Shown one piece after another: positions 44,197-53,013 of a stretch of DNA of 64,000 bases. The stretch lies in the NCBI GenBank assembly GCA_050998615.1, contig JBPCQA010000021.1, positions 1 through 64,000 of the forward strand, written 5' to 3'. The notes below the pieces were generated by a model. The model had not been told where the DNA came from and did not search any database. It saw only the letters and a list, made by a program, of their open reading frames with translations. The DNA is from JBPCQA01 sp050998615. Lineage in GTDB: Bacteria; Actinomycetota; Actinomycetes; Propionibacteriales; Nocardioidaceae. Position 1 is the first letter of the stretch. Every line of letters starts with the position of its first letter. A program made the position numbers and the translations under genes.

Positions 44197-45975
44197 ATGG
44201 TGTCAACGAGCAGCAATCCGCACACACTTACGCAGATGTTGCGCGAGTGGGACGACGATGCCTTGGTTTCGCTGCTGATGGCCCGGCCGGAGCTGGCATT
44301 CCCGCCGCCGACCGGCTTCAGCCAGGTCGCCTCCCGAGCCACCACCCGGCACGCCGTGGCGGAGGCCGTCGGAAGACTGAATGCGTTCGACCTCTGGGTT
44401 GCTCGGAGGGCGAGCACCCACCCCGCCCGGTTCTCCGCAACCGAGCTGGCCGCCGACTTGGCTACGGATAGCCGGGTGACAGCTGAGGACGTCGACGCCT
44501 CTCTCGGCCGGTTGCTCGGCGTCGCGTTGTTGTGGGGGGACTCGACGTTGATGCGTCCGGTCCGCGCGCTGAGCGGGCTGCTGAATGCGTCGGCGGACGA
44601 GCTACCCACTCCTCCGCCCGCCTCGCCGCCGCTCTTCCACGATGTCAGGCTGGTGGCGCCGTCGCTGGTCGCCAACGTCGCTGCTGGCTCCGCCTTCGAG
44701 TTCGTACGCCGGATCGACGTACTCGTCGAACACAGCGACCACCAGCCAACCCAGCTGCGCCGAGCAGGTGGCCCTGCCGCCCGGGAAGTGCGCAGCCTCG
44801 CCGCGCTGTTGGACCTACCCGGGACGATGGCCCTCGTACATCTGGAGCTCGCTCAGGCTGCCGGGCTGCTCGGCGTGGGCGCCCAAGGGAATGACGAAGT
44901 CCTCATGCCCACGCAGCGGTTCGACGACTGGCAGCTTTGTTCACTCGCCGAGCAGTGGACCCAGGTGACCCGGGCATGGCTGGACCACCACCCTCCTAGT
45001 GGGCACCGGTGGTTGAAGGACTTGTGCCTGTCGGCGTTCGGTGACCCCGGGGAGGGCCGGGTCTTGACCTTGGAGCAGCTGCAGGTGTGGCTGGACTGGC
45101 AGCGGCCACGACGTGCACCGGCAGCGGACCGCCAGACCGCGGCAATGCTCGAGCACGCCGGGTGGATCGGGGTGACCGGTCTCGGCGCGCTGTCAGACTT
45201 CGCTCGCACTCTCGATGCCGCCCAGCTGGAGCCAATGTTGCCGGCCAGAGTCGACAGCGTCGTCTTGCAGGCCGATCTCACCGCGGTCGCTCCGGGACCG
45301 CTGACGTCGGCGGTGGCGCGAGACCTCGCTGCGATGGCCGACGTCGAGTCGCGCGGGGGCGCGACTGTGTACCGGTTCAGCGTCGAATCGTTAAGACGCG
45401 CCCAGGTGACGGGCTGGTCAGCGAGCGACATCGCCTCAGCACTTGAGCGGATGTCGACAACGCCGGTTCCGCAACCGCTGCGATATCTCGTCTTCGACCT
45501 CGAGCGACCGCAGGGCGGCCATGGACAAGCCGTCGACGTACCGGCTGGATCCGCTCGTCAGGACATCGCGCCGGTGCCTGAACGGCATACTGTCAGCCGC
45601 CGGGCCGTGCGGACGCCAAATAGGGACCTAGCCGCCGGGCCCGAGGATCGCCTCGATGAGACCATGGCGCGCGCCATCGTGGCCGCTTTGCAGCGTAACG
45701 CCGTCGAGCACCTTGGCGCTACCGCGTTGCGGATGCCTACCCCGGGTGAGCAGATATTCGACTCTCCGACCGAAACCCTGCGCGAGGCGGTGGAGACGGG
45801 CGAGGTCGTTTGGTTCGGGTACGTCGACACGGCTGGCGGCTCGGGTGAGCGTCTGGTTCGCGCGACGGCAGTGGAGCAGGGCCGGCTGGAGGCCACCGAC
45901 GCCCGCACCGAGCAGTCCTTGACGGTGCCGCTCCACCGAATCACCACCGCCCACATCATCCGAACCGACTCGTAA
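44197..45975 (+). CDS. XPB/Ssl2 helicase-associated protein (Helicase_C_3 domain)
   Basis: This 592-residue protein has an N-terminal part with winged-helix features (LREWDDDALVSLLMARPELA) and a middle region (LTLEQLQVWLDWQRPRRA). A Helicase_C_3-like segment follows (ARVDSVVLQADLTAVAPGPL, ATVYRFSVESLRRAQVTGWS). The C-terminus is WYL-like (VVWFGYVDTAGGSGERLVRA). From memory it matches Rv0862c and is shorter than usual in the linker after PQPLRYLVFDLE, which may be a deletion. It precedes the CGNR and XPB genes on the same strand. Confidence 0.82.
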   Translation: MVSTSSNPHTLTQMLREWDDDALVSLLMARPELAFPPPTGFSQVASRATTRHAVAEAVGRLNAFDLWVARRASTHPARFSATELAADLATDSRVTAEDVDASLGRLLGVALLWGDSTLMRPVRALSGLLNASADELPTPPPASPPLFHDVRLVAPSLVANVAAGSAFEFVRRIDVLVEHSDHQPTQLRRAGGPAAREVRSLAALLDLPGTMALVHLELAQAAGLLGVGAQGNDEVLMPTQRFDDWQLCSLAEQWTQVTRAWLDHHPPSGHRWLKDLCLSAFGDPGEGRVLTLEQLQVWLDWQRPRRAPAADRQTAAMLEHAGWIGVTGLGALSDFARTLDAAQLEPMLPARVDSVVLQADLTAVAPGPLTSAVARDLAAMADVESRGGATVYRFSVESLRRAQVTGWSASDIASALERMSTTPVPQPLRYLVFDLERPQGGHGQAVDVPAGSARQDIAPVPERHTVSRRAVRTPNRDLAAGPEDRLDETMARAIVAALQRNAVEHLGATALRMPTPGEQIFDSPTETLREAVETGEVVWFGYVDTAGGSGERLVRATAVEQGRLEATDARTEQSLTVPLHRITTAHIIRTDS

Positions 45976-46030
45976 GATCCATTCGCGAGCTTGGGCATTA
46001 CCGCAAGTAGCGAACGAGCCTTAGCATTGT

Positions 46031-46600
46031 GTGGTGGACTTCGTTCGCTACGCCGACCTGGCAGCCAGCCTCGTCAACGCCCGCATCGACAGCCAGCACG
46101 ACCTGGCCGGCTTTCTGGCCGAGCGTAGCTGGCTGCTACGACGCGTCGAGGAGCGTGACCTCGCCCCGATCAAGCGGCTGGGACGCGAGCTTCGACCGAT
46201 CTTCGTTGCGTCGGACCGGGGCAACGGCCAGGAGGTGGTCGCGTTGGTCAATGCGCTGCTTGCCAAACACCCGGTCTCTCCACATATCGCCGGCCACGAC
46301 AGCGACAGCTGGCACCTGCATGTGGTCGAGCGCGGCTCGTCGGTGTCTGCCCTGATGACCGCCGAGTGCCTGATGGGGTTGGCTATGCTTGTGGTCGATT
46401 TCGGCCCCACTCGCCTCGGCGTCTGCTCCTCGACGTGTTGCGACAACGTGTTTGTCGACACCTCCCCGAACCAGTCTCGCCGCTACTGTTCCGAACGCTG
46501 CTCATCACGGGCGAACGTGGCGGCCTATCGGGCCCGACGCAAGGCAGCGGCCCTGGTGAGATCCCACTCGACTTCCATTTTGGAGACACACCCCTCGTGA
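46031..46600 (+). CDS. CGNR-type zinc-finger protein
   Basis: This 189-residue protein has an ABATE-like N-terminal domain (VRYADLAASLVNARIDSQHD) and a C-terminal zinc finger, GVCSSTCCDNVFVDTSPNQS then RRYCSERCSSRANVAAYRAR. The family CGNR motif is CSSR here. It is probably a DNA-binding regulator. Its stop overlaps the XPB start (GTGA, 46597-46600), suggesting a functional link with the helicase. It starts with a GTG. Confidence 0.85.
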   Translation: MVDFVRYADLAASLVNARIDSQHDLAGFLAERSWLLRRVEERDLAPIKRLGRELRPIFVASDRGNGQEVVALVNALLAKHPVSPHIAGHDSDSWHLHVVERGSSVSALMTAECLMGLAMLVVDFGPTRLGVCSSTCCDNVFVDTSPNQSRRYCSERCSSRANVAAYRARRKAAALVRSHSTSILETHPS

Positions 46601-48237
46601 CCGATGGCCCCCTGATCGTCCAATCTGACAAGACACTTCTGCTGGAAGTCGACCATCCGCAGGCTCGAGAATGTCGGCGCTCGATAGCAGCGTTCGCCGA
46701 GCTCGAGCGCTCACCGGAGCATGTCCACACTTACCGGCTGACTCCCCTCGGCCTCTGGAACGCGCGGGCAGCCGGCCACGACGCCGAGCAGGTCGTCGAC
46801 GCATTGCTCACGCATTCGCGCTACGCCATTTCCAATTCCTTGCTCGTCGACATTGCCGAGACGATGGGACGCTATGGGCGGCTGCGTCTCGACCAGCATC
46901 CGGTGCACGGGCTGGTGCTGTCCAGCTCCGACCGGGCCGTACTAGAGGAGGTGCTGCGCAGCAGGCGGATCGCCCCGATGCTCGGCGTCCGAGTCGACGA
47001 CGATTCGATAGTTGTGCACACTTCCGAGCGTGGCAATCTCAAGCAGGCGTTGTTGAAGATCGGCTGGCCGGCTGAAGACCTCGCGGGGTACGTCGACGGG
47101 GAGGCGCATCCGATCGACCTTGCCGAAGACGGTTGGGCGCTTCGCCCCTACCAGCACGAGGCCGCCGAGTCCTTGTGGGCGGGTGGCTCCGGGGTGGTGG
47201 TGTTGCCGTGCGGCGCGGGCAAGACGTTGGTGGGTGCCTCGATGATGGCCCAGGCGCGCACCACCACGCTGATACTGGTCACCAACACGGTGTCGGCGCG
47301 GCAATGGAAGGACGAGCTCATCCGGAGGACGTCGCTGACCGCCGACGAGATCGGGGAGTATTCCGGGGCGGTCAAGGAGATTCGGCCGGTCACCATCGCG
47401 ACGTACCAAGTGATGACGACGAGACGAAAGGGCGTCTACTCCCATCTCGAGCTGTTCGACGCGCGAGATTGGGGTTTGGTCATCTACGACGAAGTGCATC
47501 TGCTGCCGGCCCCAATCTTTCGGATGACCGCCAATCTCCAGGCCCGGCGCCGAGTCGGGCTCACCGCGACGCTGATCCGGGAGGACGGCCGGGAGGGGGA
47601 CGTGTTCTCCTTGATCGGTCCGAAGCGCTATGACGCGCCATGGAAAGACATCGAGTCACAGGGCTACATCGCGCCGGCCGATTGCATCGAAGTTCGGGTG
47701 TCGCTAACCGATGCCGAGCGGTTCGTGTACGCGACCGCCGAGGCGGAGGATCGCTACCGGCTCGCGGCCTCTTGCGATAGTAAGGCGAAGGTGGTGTCTC
47801 AACTCGTCGAGCAGAACGCGGAAGAGCCCACGCTGGTGATCGGCCAGTACCTCGACCAACTGGACGAGCTCGCCGAGCACCTCCGCGCACCGGTCATCAA
47901 GGGTGAGACGCCGGTGACGGAGCGCCAGCGGCTGTTTGCCGCGTTTCGCACCGGCGAGGTCAAGCTGCTGGTGGTCAGCAAGGTCGCCAATTTCTCCATC
48001 GACCTGCCGGAGGCGTCGGTCGCGATCCAGGTGTCGGGGACGTTCGGCTCACGGCAGGAGGAGGCCCAGCGGCTCGGGCGGCTGCTACGCCCGAAGGGGG
48101 ACGGTCGTACGGCGCGTTTCTACAGCGTCGTGGCCCGTGACACCGTCGATGCCGAGTTCGCCCAACACCGGCAACGTTTCCTGGCCGAGCAGGGCTATTC
48201 CTACACAATCGTCGACGCGGACTCGCTGTCCCCCTGA
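46597..48237 (+). CDS. DNA repair helicase XPB
   Basis: This 546-residue superfamily 2 helicase has Walker A LPCGAGKTLVG (near residue 203), motif II DEVH in YDEVHLLPAP (near 296), motif III GLTATLIREDGREGD with the RED motif, and motif VI EAQRLGRLLRPKGDGRTARF. The N-terminal damage-recognition-like domain precedes it. Bacterial XPB homologues (ercc3, Rv0861c in M. tuberculosis) act in DNA unwinding and repair. The GTG at 46597 overlaps the CGNR gene. A 16-bp inverted repeat begins within its last codons. Confidence 0.94.
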   Translation: MTDGPLIVQSDKTLLLEVDHPQARECRRSIAAFAELERSPEHVHTYRLTPLGLWNARAAGHDAEQVVDALLTHSRYAISNSLLVDIAETMGRYGRLRLDQHPVHGLVLSSSDRAVLEEVLRSRRIAPMLGVRVDDDSIVVHTSERGNLKQALLKIGWPAEDLAGYVDGEAHPIDLAEDGWALRPYQHEAAESLWAGGSGVVVLPCGAGKTLVGASMMAQARTTTLILVTNTVSARQWKDELIRRTSLTADEIGEYSGAVKEIRPVTIATYQVMTTRRKGVYSHLELFDARDWGLVIYDEVHLLPAPIFRMTANLQARRRVGLTATLIREDGREGDVFSLIGPKRYDAPWKDIESQGYIAPADCIEVRVSLTDAERFVYATAEAEDRYRLAASCDSKAKVVSQLVEQNAEEPTLVIGQYLDQLDELAEHLRAPVIKGETPVTERQRLFAAFRTGEVKLLVVSKVANFSIDLPEASVAIQVSGTFGSRQEEAQRLGRLLRPKGDGRTARFYSVVARDTVDAEFAQHRQRFLAEQGYSYTIVDADSLSP

Positions 48238-48303
48238 CTTGTCCGACTCTGCAGTGCTCTGGGCCCCTGTGCTCTGGGTCCTGACATTCGGACAAGTCAG
48301 GGG
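48231..48303. repeat. Dispersed dyad element, copy 2 (16-bp perfect arms)
   Basis: CCCCTGACTTGTCCGA (48231-48246) and TCGGACAAGTCAGGGG (48288-48303) are perfect inverted repeats around 41 nt. The first arm includes the XPB stop codon. It can form a long hairpin and terminate the operon, and it shares its core with elements at 31358 and 60225. Confidence 0.8.
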
Positions 48304-48377
48304 ATTCGCGCCGAAAGGTGCGGGTACAGGAGGAGTCGCCATGCAATCAGCGACGCTGCAGGGATGCAGGAGCAACC

Positions 48378-48599
48378 AATGGCTATTGCAGCGCTGATCA
48401 TCTGGATAGTCACCGTCGTGGGAGGTTTGCGGATGTTCGGGCGGTGGGCGAGCAGAGGCGGCCTACAGAGCCGGCAAACAGCGTGGTCCCGCCACCTGAG
48501 AGCAACTTCCCCGAGTGGCTGGTCCGGGGCCATGGTGCACTTGCCGCGCTCACCACACCGCTGGTGTCTTTGACGGCGGTCGGTGTCGGCGGCGTCTGA
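48378..48599 (+). pseudogene. Small membrane protein, frameshifted
   Basis: ATG 48378 reads MAIAALIIWIVTVVGGLRMF then GRWASRGGLQS, one helix. The second half (NFPEWLVRGHGALAALTTPL, VSLTAVGVGG) is in another frame after a shift near 48490. Together they would make a two-helix protein of about 75-100 residues, as seen in actinobacteria. It lies 75 nt downstream of the dyad element. Confidence 0.5.
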
Positions 48600-48653
48600 G
48601 GCGCGCGCCCTGCCGGTGGTTGAGGAGGGGATCCGTGAGCGGCACACCTGGAG

Positions 48654-48926
48654 TCAGCTGCGGTAGGCGTCGGCGCGGTGGCGGATCGCAGTGACCTCGA
48701 CGACGCGGTTCGTGTCATCGAGAAGATAGAGGATGCGGTAGCTGCCTCGACGTGCGGTCCAGGCAGGGGCCATAGGCGGATCGAGGGGCTTGCCGATCCG
48801 GTGAGGATCATCGAGCAGTGGGCCGGTTATGAACTCGTATACGGCATGAGCGACCTTTTCCGGCAGCTGGTCGGTGAGGGCCCTGGCCGCCGGGCGAGCG
48901 ATCCGCAGGCGGTAGGGATCGCTCAC
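48654..48926 (-). CDS. relE: RelE-family toxin
   Basis: This 90-residue RelE/ParE-fold protein begins SDPYRLRIARPAARALTDQL and has MAPAWTARRGSYRILYLLDD, then VVEVTAIRHRADAYR. The Arg-Arg-Tyr-Arg core and C-terminal RHRADAYR are the mRNA interferase residues. It overlaps the antitoxin stop by 4 nt (48923-48926). Confidence 0.9.
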   Translation of the reverse strand: MSDPYRLRIARPAARALTDQLPEKVAHAVYEFITGPLLDDPHRIGKPLDPPMAPAWTARRGSYRILYLLDDTNRVVEVTAIRHRADAYRS

Positions 48927-49207
48927 CTGGGCAGGCGATCAGCCGCCCGCATGGCAGCGGTGAGCTGTTCCGCGTCGAGGTGGTCACCTGCGGCGATCGC
49001 GGCCTGGCCTTCGTGGTGAGCGGCGAGCAGCTCGGTGTCGGAGAGCACGGCGAGCATGTCCTGCAAGGTGTCGTAGTCGTCCGCCGATAGCAGCACTGCG
49101 GCGCGGTGCCCGTTGCGGGTGATTTCGAAGCGCTCGTGGGTGGTGGCGGCTTCGTTGATCAGCTTGGACAGCTGCGCCCGAGCGTCAGCCACCGGCAGTG
49201 TCGTCAT
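48923..49207 (-). CDS. relB: RelB/Phd-family antitoxin
   Basis: This 94-residue antitoxin has the Phd/YefM N-terminus TLPVADARAQLSKLINEAAT, then RFEITRNGHRAAVLLSADDY and a C-terminal toxin-binding helix. I chose ATG 49207 because a perfect minus-strand -10 TATAAT (49215-49220) ends 7 nt upstream, making the mRNA leaderless; the longer reading would start above the promoter. A normal TA operon with relE. Confidence 0.88.
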   Translation of the reverse strand: MTTLPVADARAQLSKLINEAATTHERFEITRNGHRAAVLLSADDYDTLQDMLAVLSDTELLAAHHEGQAAIAAGDHLDAEQLTAAMRAADRLPR

Positions 49208-49214
49208 GTACATG

Positions 49215-49220
49215 ATTATA
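49215..49220 (-). promoter_or_regulatory. relBE promoter -10 (TATAAT)
   Basis: On the minus strand the consensus TATAAT lies 7 nt before ATG 49207, fixing a leaderless start. No clear -35 can be assigned. Confidence 0.6.
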
Positions 49221-49274
49221 GCGTCTTTCGCCGGCTGGGCGCTCGCTGCCCCACCCACCGCGAGGGTTTGGGAC

Positions 49275-49303
49275 TAGAACGGGTGTTCGATTCGGAGTAC
49301 AGT
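49275..49303 (+). promoter_or_regulatory. LexA-like SOS box in the AlkB-like gene promoter
   Basis: TAGAACGGGTGTTCGA (49275-49290) differs from the actinobacterial LexA consensus TCGAAC-N4-GTTCGA by one base (A for C at the second position). It lies just upstream of a -10 TACAGT (49298-49303), which ends 7 nt before ATG 49310, giving a leaderless mRNA. LexA bound there would repress the gene until DNA damage. Confidence 0.75.
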
Positions 49304-49309
49304 GGGGGG

Positions 49310-49951
49310 ATGACGATCGCGTTTCAGGGCTCGCTTCTCGACGGTCTTGACGGCCCCAACACCGAGCCAGTCCTGCATTCGCTTGCCGACCGGATCGAAC
49401 GCACGAAGCTAACTCGCGGAGCCTGGGTCGACGTATCGCCCGGATGGGTGAGCGGATCCGACGAACTGTTCCTCCGCCTCGTCGACACCGTTCCCTGGCA
49501 AGCCGAGCGACGGCAGATGTACGAACGCGTGGTGAACGTCCCTCGGCTCCTGAGCTGGTACGCCGAGAGCGATCCGCTGCCCGACGCCATCCTCGACAGG
49601 GCGCGCGAGTCGCTAAGCGAGCACTACCGGGCCGAGCTCGGCGAGCCGTTCCGCACCGCCGGATTGTGCTACTACCGCGATGGCCGCGACAGCGTTGCCT
49701 GGCACGGCGACACCATAGGTCGCAGCAAACACGAGGACACCATGGTGGCGATCGTCTCGTTCGGCGCGGCACGTCGGCTCATGCTGCGTCCCCGCGGCGG
49801 TGGCTCCGCCATGGGTTTCGCGCTGGGACACGGTGACCTGTTGGTGATGGGCGGCTCGTGCCAGCGCACCTGGGAGCATGCGATCTTGAAGACGGCACGC
49901 CCGGTCGGGCCGCGCATCAGTGTGCAGTTTCGACCTCGCGGGGTGCGCTAG
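49310..49951 (+). CDS. alkB: AlkB-like 2OG-Fe(II) dioxygenase
   Basis: This 213-residue enzyme has the iron-binding HxD in VAWHGDTIG, the second His in RTWEHAILKT, and the 2-oxoglutarate Arg in GPRISVQFR. AlkB proteins repair alkylated DNA or RNA by oxidative demethylation. The N-terminal GAWVDVSPGWVSGSDELF and RLLSWYAESDPLPD belong to the same group. A LexA-like box controls it, fitting a DNA-damage role. HelD follows on the same strand after a hairpin. Confidence 0.88.
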   Translation: MTIAFQGSLLDGLDGPNTEPVLHSLADRIERTKLTRGAWVDVSPGWVSGSDELFLRLVDTVPWQAERRQMYERVVNVPRLLSWYAESDPLPDAILDRARESLSEHYRAELGEPFRTAGLCYYRDGRDSVAWHGDTIGRSKHEDTMVAIVSFGAARRLMLRPRGGGSAMGFALGHGDLLVMGGSCQRTWEHAILKTARPVGPRISVQFRPRGVR

Positions 49952-49983
49952 CCCAGCTCGCCCAGCACCTCTTGCGGCAACTT

Positions 49984-50022
49984 CCGACGCTCAGCAGGCC
50001 TGTCGGGGCGGCTGAGCGTCGG
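49984..50022. terminator. 12-bp hairpin between the AlkB-like and HelD genes
   Basis: CCGACGCTCAGC (49984-49995) and GCTGAGCGTCGG (50011-50022) pair perfectly, followed by TTCCTTGT. It is a likely terminator for the SOS-controlled gene. Confidence 0.6.
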
Positions 50023-50240
50023 TTCCTTGTGCCGGGGTGCGAGGGTCCAAAGGGAAATCGGTGGACGGTTCACCGGTAATCCGGCAGGATGCTCTAGTGC
50101 CCGCCGACGATGACCTGGCAGCTGCATGCCCAAAAGCCGACAGCTTCTGCACCTCGCCCATTCCTAGCCCGTCAACTTCCATCACGCCGGCTCCCACTTC
50201 GACAACGCCATCGCCGGGCTCAACCTCGGCGACGGCACAC

Positions 50241-52292
50241 GTGCCCCCCGACGTCGCCACCGAGCAGACGCACCTCGAGGAGTCACGAGCGGCTCTTCGG
50301 CGCATGCGGGAGCGAACCGCGTCGATGTCGGCGCTGGCTGGCGACCGGGTGAGTGGGGAGTATCTTAAGTTCACCCTCTACAAGCGGATGAAAGCGCTCG
50401 AGGACGATCCCGAGATCCCGTTGTTCTTCGGACGGCTCGACTACTGGCAGCGTGCCCAAGACGGCCACGTCCACGCCACCGCCGCCCAAGCCCAATCTGG
50501 CGAGCACTTCTACATCGGCCGGCGCCATGTCACCGACGAGCGTGGCGACCCGTTGGTCGTCGATTGGCGAGCACCGATCTCCCGACCGTTCTACCGGGCC
50601 AGCAGGACTGATCCGATGGGCCTGCGGTTGCGTCGGCGCTTCGGGTTCGCCCACGGCCGGGTTACGGCGTACGAAGACGAGGTTCTCGACGCCGACCAGC
50701 CGGCGCCGACGGCGGCCGCCACTACCCACAGCGCGATCTTGGAGGCGGAGATCGAGCGGCCTCGGGTCGGCCCGATGCGCGACATCGTCGCGACGATCCA
50801 GCCAGAACAAGACGACATCGTGCGCGCCGACCTCACCACCAGCGTGTGTGTCCAGGGCGCGCCCGGCACCGGCAAGACGGCGGTCGGGCTGCACCGCGCC
50901 GCCTACCTGCTCTACGCGCACCGCGACCAGTTGAGCCGACAGGGGGTGCTCGTGGTAGGCCCGAACGCCTCGTTCCTTCGCTACATCGGCGACGTGTTGC
51001 CAGCGCTCGGCGAGATCGACGCCACCCAGAGCACCGTCGAGCAGCTCGTTGCGCGGGTGCCGATCACGTCCGTCGACACTGCGGACGTGGCCCAGATCAA
51101 GGGCGACCCGACAATGGCGGCCGTCCTCGAGCGCGGCCTATGGTCGCTGATCAACCCCGCCGCCGAAGGGCTCGTGGTCCCCATCGGCGCCCGACGGTGG
51201 CGGGTGCCCGCGTATGAGGCCGACGAGATCGTAGCCGAGCTGCGCTCCCGTAGGGTCCGGTACGCCGCTGGCCGGGCCATGCTCCCTCAACGCCTCGCGC
51301 ACGCGATCCTCGTCAAGATGGAGCTGGCCGGCGATTCACCGGATGACCGGGTCCAGAACTCGGTGGCTCGCAGCCGGCCGGTCAAGCAGTTCACCGCCGC
51401 GCTGTGGCCCCAGGTTGACGCCAGGCGCCTGGTGATGCGGCTGCTCAGCGAGCCGGAGTTCCTCTCCGCTGCTTCCGGTGCTCTCCTCACGGCCGACGAG
51501 CTGCAACGCCTGCTCTGGGTCAAGCCGCCCAAGGGCCCCGGCAGTGCTCGATGGTCGCTGCACGACGCCGTACTCATCGACGAAGCCGACGACCTGCTCG
51601 AGCGCATGCCGAGCCTCGGCCACGTCGTGCTCGACGAGGCGCAAGACCTGTCACCGATGATGTTGCGGGCAGTCGGCCGGCGCTGCTCGACCGGGTCGGC
51701 GACCGTCCTCGGCGACCTCGCCCAGGCCACGACGCCGTGGGGGGTCGGCGACTGGGACACCGCGTTGGCGCAACTCGGCAAACCGGCTGCGCGTCTGGAG
51801 CAGCTCACCTTGGGTTTCCGTGTCCCCGGTGAAGTCATCGAGTACGCCGCCCGGCTGCTGCCGTCGATCGCGCCTACGCTGACACCGCCAACAGCCGTGC
51901 GCCGAGCCCGCGGTGAGCTGAGGTTCCACCGCAGCGACGAGCCGTTGGACGCGGCCGCTGCCGAGGTGACCCAGCTGAGGAGTGAGGCTGGGTCGATCGG
52001 GCTGATCGTGCCCGACGCGATGGTGGCTCTTGCGCACGCCGCGCTCGACCGGGCGAGCGTCCCGCACAGTGTGCTCGGCGACGAAGACGTCGACGCCATC
52101 GAAGCCCGCGTCGACGTGGTCGGTGCGTCGCTCGCGAAGGGCCTCGAGTTCGACCATGTCGTGCTGGTGGAGCCGGCAGGGATCGCGGCCGCAGAGCCCG
52201 ACGACATCACCGGCTTGCGGCGCCTCTACGTCTGCCTGACCCGCGCGGTCACCTCCCTGGTCGTCGTACACGAACGCCCGTTGCCGGTCTGA
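50241..52292 (+). CDS. helD: HelD-like helicase, RNA polymerase recycling factor
   Basis: This 683-residue UvrD-like ATPase has Walker A GAPGTGKTAVGLHRAAYLLY (near residue 207), the Walker B-type VVLDEAQDLSPMMLRAVGRR, motif IV TLGFRVPGEVIEYA and a C-terminal VVGASLAKGLEFDHVVLVEP. It has the helical N-terminus (EQTHLEESRAALRRMRE) that enters RNA polymerase in actinobacterial HelD. I chose GTG 50241 because upstream codons (CTSPIPSPSTSITPAPTS) are low complexity; starts at 50037 or 50097 are alternatives. It frees stalled RNA polymerase. Confidence 0.85.
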   Translation: MPPDVATEQTHLEESRAALRRMRERTASMSALAGDRVSGEYLKFTLYKRMKALEDDPEIPLFFGRLDYWQRAQDGHVHATAAQAQSGEHFYIGRRHVTDERGDPLVVDWRAPISRPFYRASRTDPMGLRLRRRFGFAHGRVTAYEDEVLDADQPAPTAAATTHSAILEAEIERPRVGPMRDIVATIQPEQDDIVRADLTTSVCVQGAPGTGKTAVGLHRAAYLLYAHRDQLSRQGVLVVGPNASFLRYIGDVLPALGEIDATQSTVEQLVARVPITSVDTADVAQIKGDPTMAAVLERGLWSLINPAAEGLVVPIGARRWRVPAYEADEIVAELRSRRVRYAAGRAMLPQRLAHAILVKMELAGDSPDDRVQNSVARSRPVKQFTAALWPQVDARRLVMRLLSEPEFLSAASGALLTADELQRLLWVKPPKGPGSARWSLHDAVLIDEADDLLERMPSLGHVVLDEAQDLSPMMLRAVGRRCSTGSATVLGDLAQATTPWGVGDWDTALAQLGKPAARLEQLTLGFRVPGEVIEYAARLLPSIAPTLTPPTAVRRARGELRFHRSDEPLDAAAAEVTQLRSEAGSIGLIVPDAMVALAHAALDRASVPHSVLGDEDVDAIEARVDVVGASLAKGLEFDHVVLVEPAGIAAAEPDDITGLRRLYVCLTRAVTSLVVVHERPLPV

Positions 52293-52368
52293 CGTCAACG
52301 GTGACAGACATAAGCGGGGGCGGGGGCATGGGAACATATCGGTCGTGCGCGCGCAAAATAGGGCTGTG

Positions 52369-52998
52369 ATGAGTCGAGCCGACGAGTTGAGCGACGCGTT
52401 GATGCGGCGTTGGGAGGAGAAGCTGCCCGGCCGTCAGGCGCTCGGGCGTGAGCTGGTGCGCCGCTACGGCGCGGTCATGCGGGTCTACCACGATGTCCGA
52501 CACCTCGCCGGCGTGTTGCGGGCCGTCGACCTGCTCGTGGGCGAAGCGGCCGATCCGCTGCTCGTCGAGCTCGGTGCGTGGTTTCACGACGCGGTGTACG
52601 ACGTCCGCAGCGCCGACAACGAGGAGGCTTCCGCCGCCCTAGCCGTGGCCAGCCTCCCGGCGTACGACTTCACCGACGACCAGACCGCCGAGGTCGGCCG
52701 CCTGGTCCGGCTCACCAGAGACCACGTCGTCGAAGCGGCCGACTTCAACGGGGCGGTGCTCTGCGATTCCGACCTGGCGATCTTGGGCAGCAACGCGGCA
52801 CGGTATGACCACTACGCCGAGCTGGTTCGGGTGGAGTTCCAGCATGTCGCCGACGAGGAGTTCCGGCGTGCTCGCGTCGACGTGCTGCGTCGGCTCTTGG
52901 ATCACCGGCCCCTGTTTCGGACCGCAGCCGGCCGGGAACGGTGGGAGGCGCAGGCCCGCGCCAACCTCGGCCGCGAGCTCAAGGAGCTCACCAGCTGA
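52369..52998 (+). CDS. HD-type predicted metal-dependent phosphohydrolase
   Basis: This 209-residue protein has an N-terminal VYHDVRHLAGVLRAVD, then LGAWFHDAVYDVRSADNEEA and LTRDHVVEAADFNGAVLCDS. The spaced H...HD motifs are those of the HD superfamily. It may hydrolyse a nucleotide. It overlaps nothing and is convergent with the peptidase fusion gene. ATG 52369 has no SD and lies shortly after an AT-rich box, so it may be leaderless. Confidence 0.82.
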   Translation: MSRADELSDALMRRWEEKLPGRQALGRELVRRYGAVMRVYHDVRHLAGVLRAVDLLVGEAADPLLVELGAWFHDAVYDVRSADNEEASAALAVASLPAYDFTDDQTAEVGRLVRLTRDHVVEAADFNGAVLCDSDLAILGSNAARYDHYAELVRVEFQHVADEEFRRARVDVLRRLLDHRPLFRTAAGRERWEAQARANLGRELKELTS

Positions 52999-53013
52999 GT
53001 GCCGTGCGGGCTG

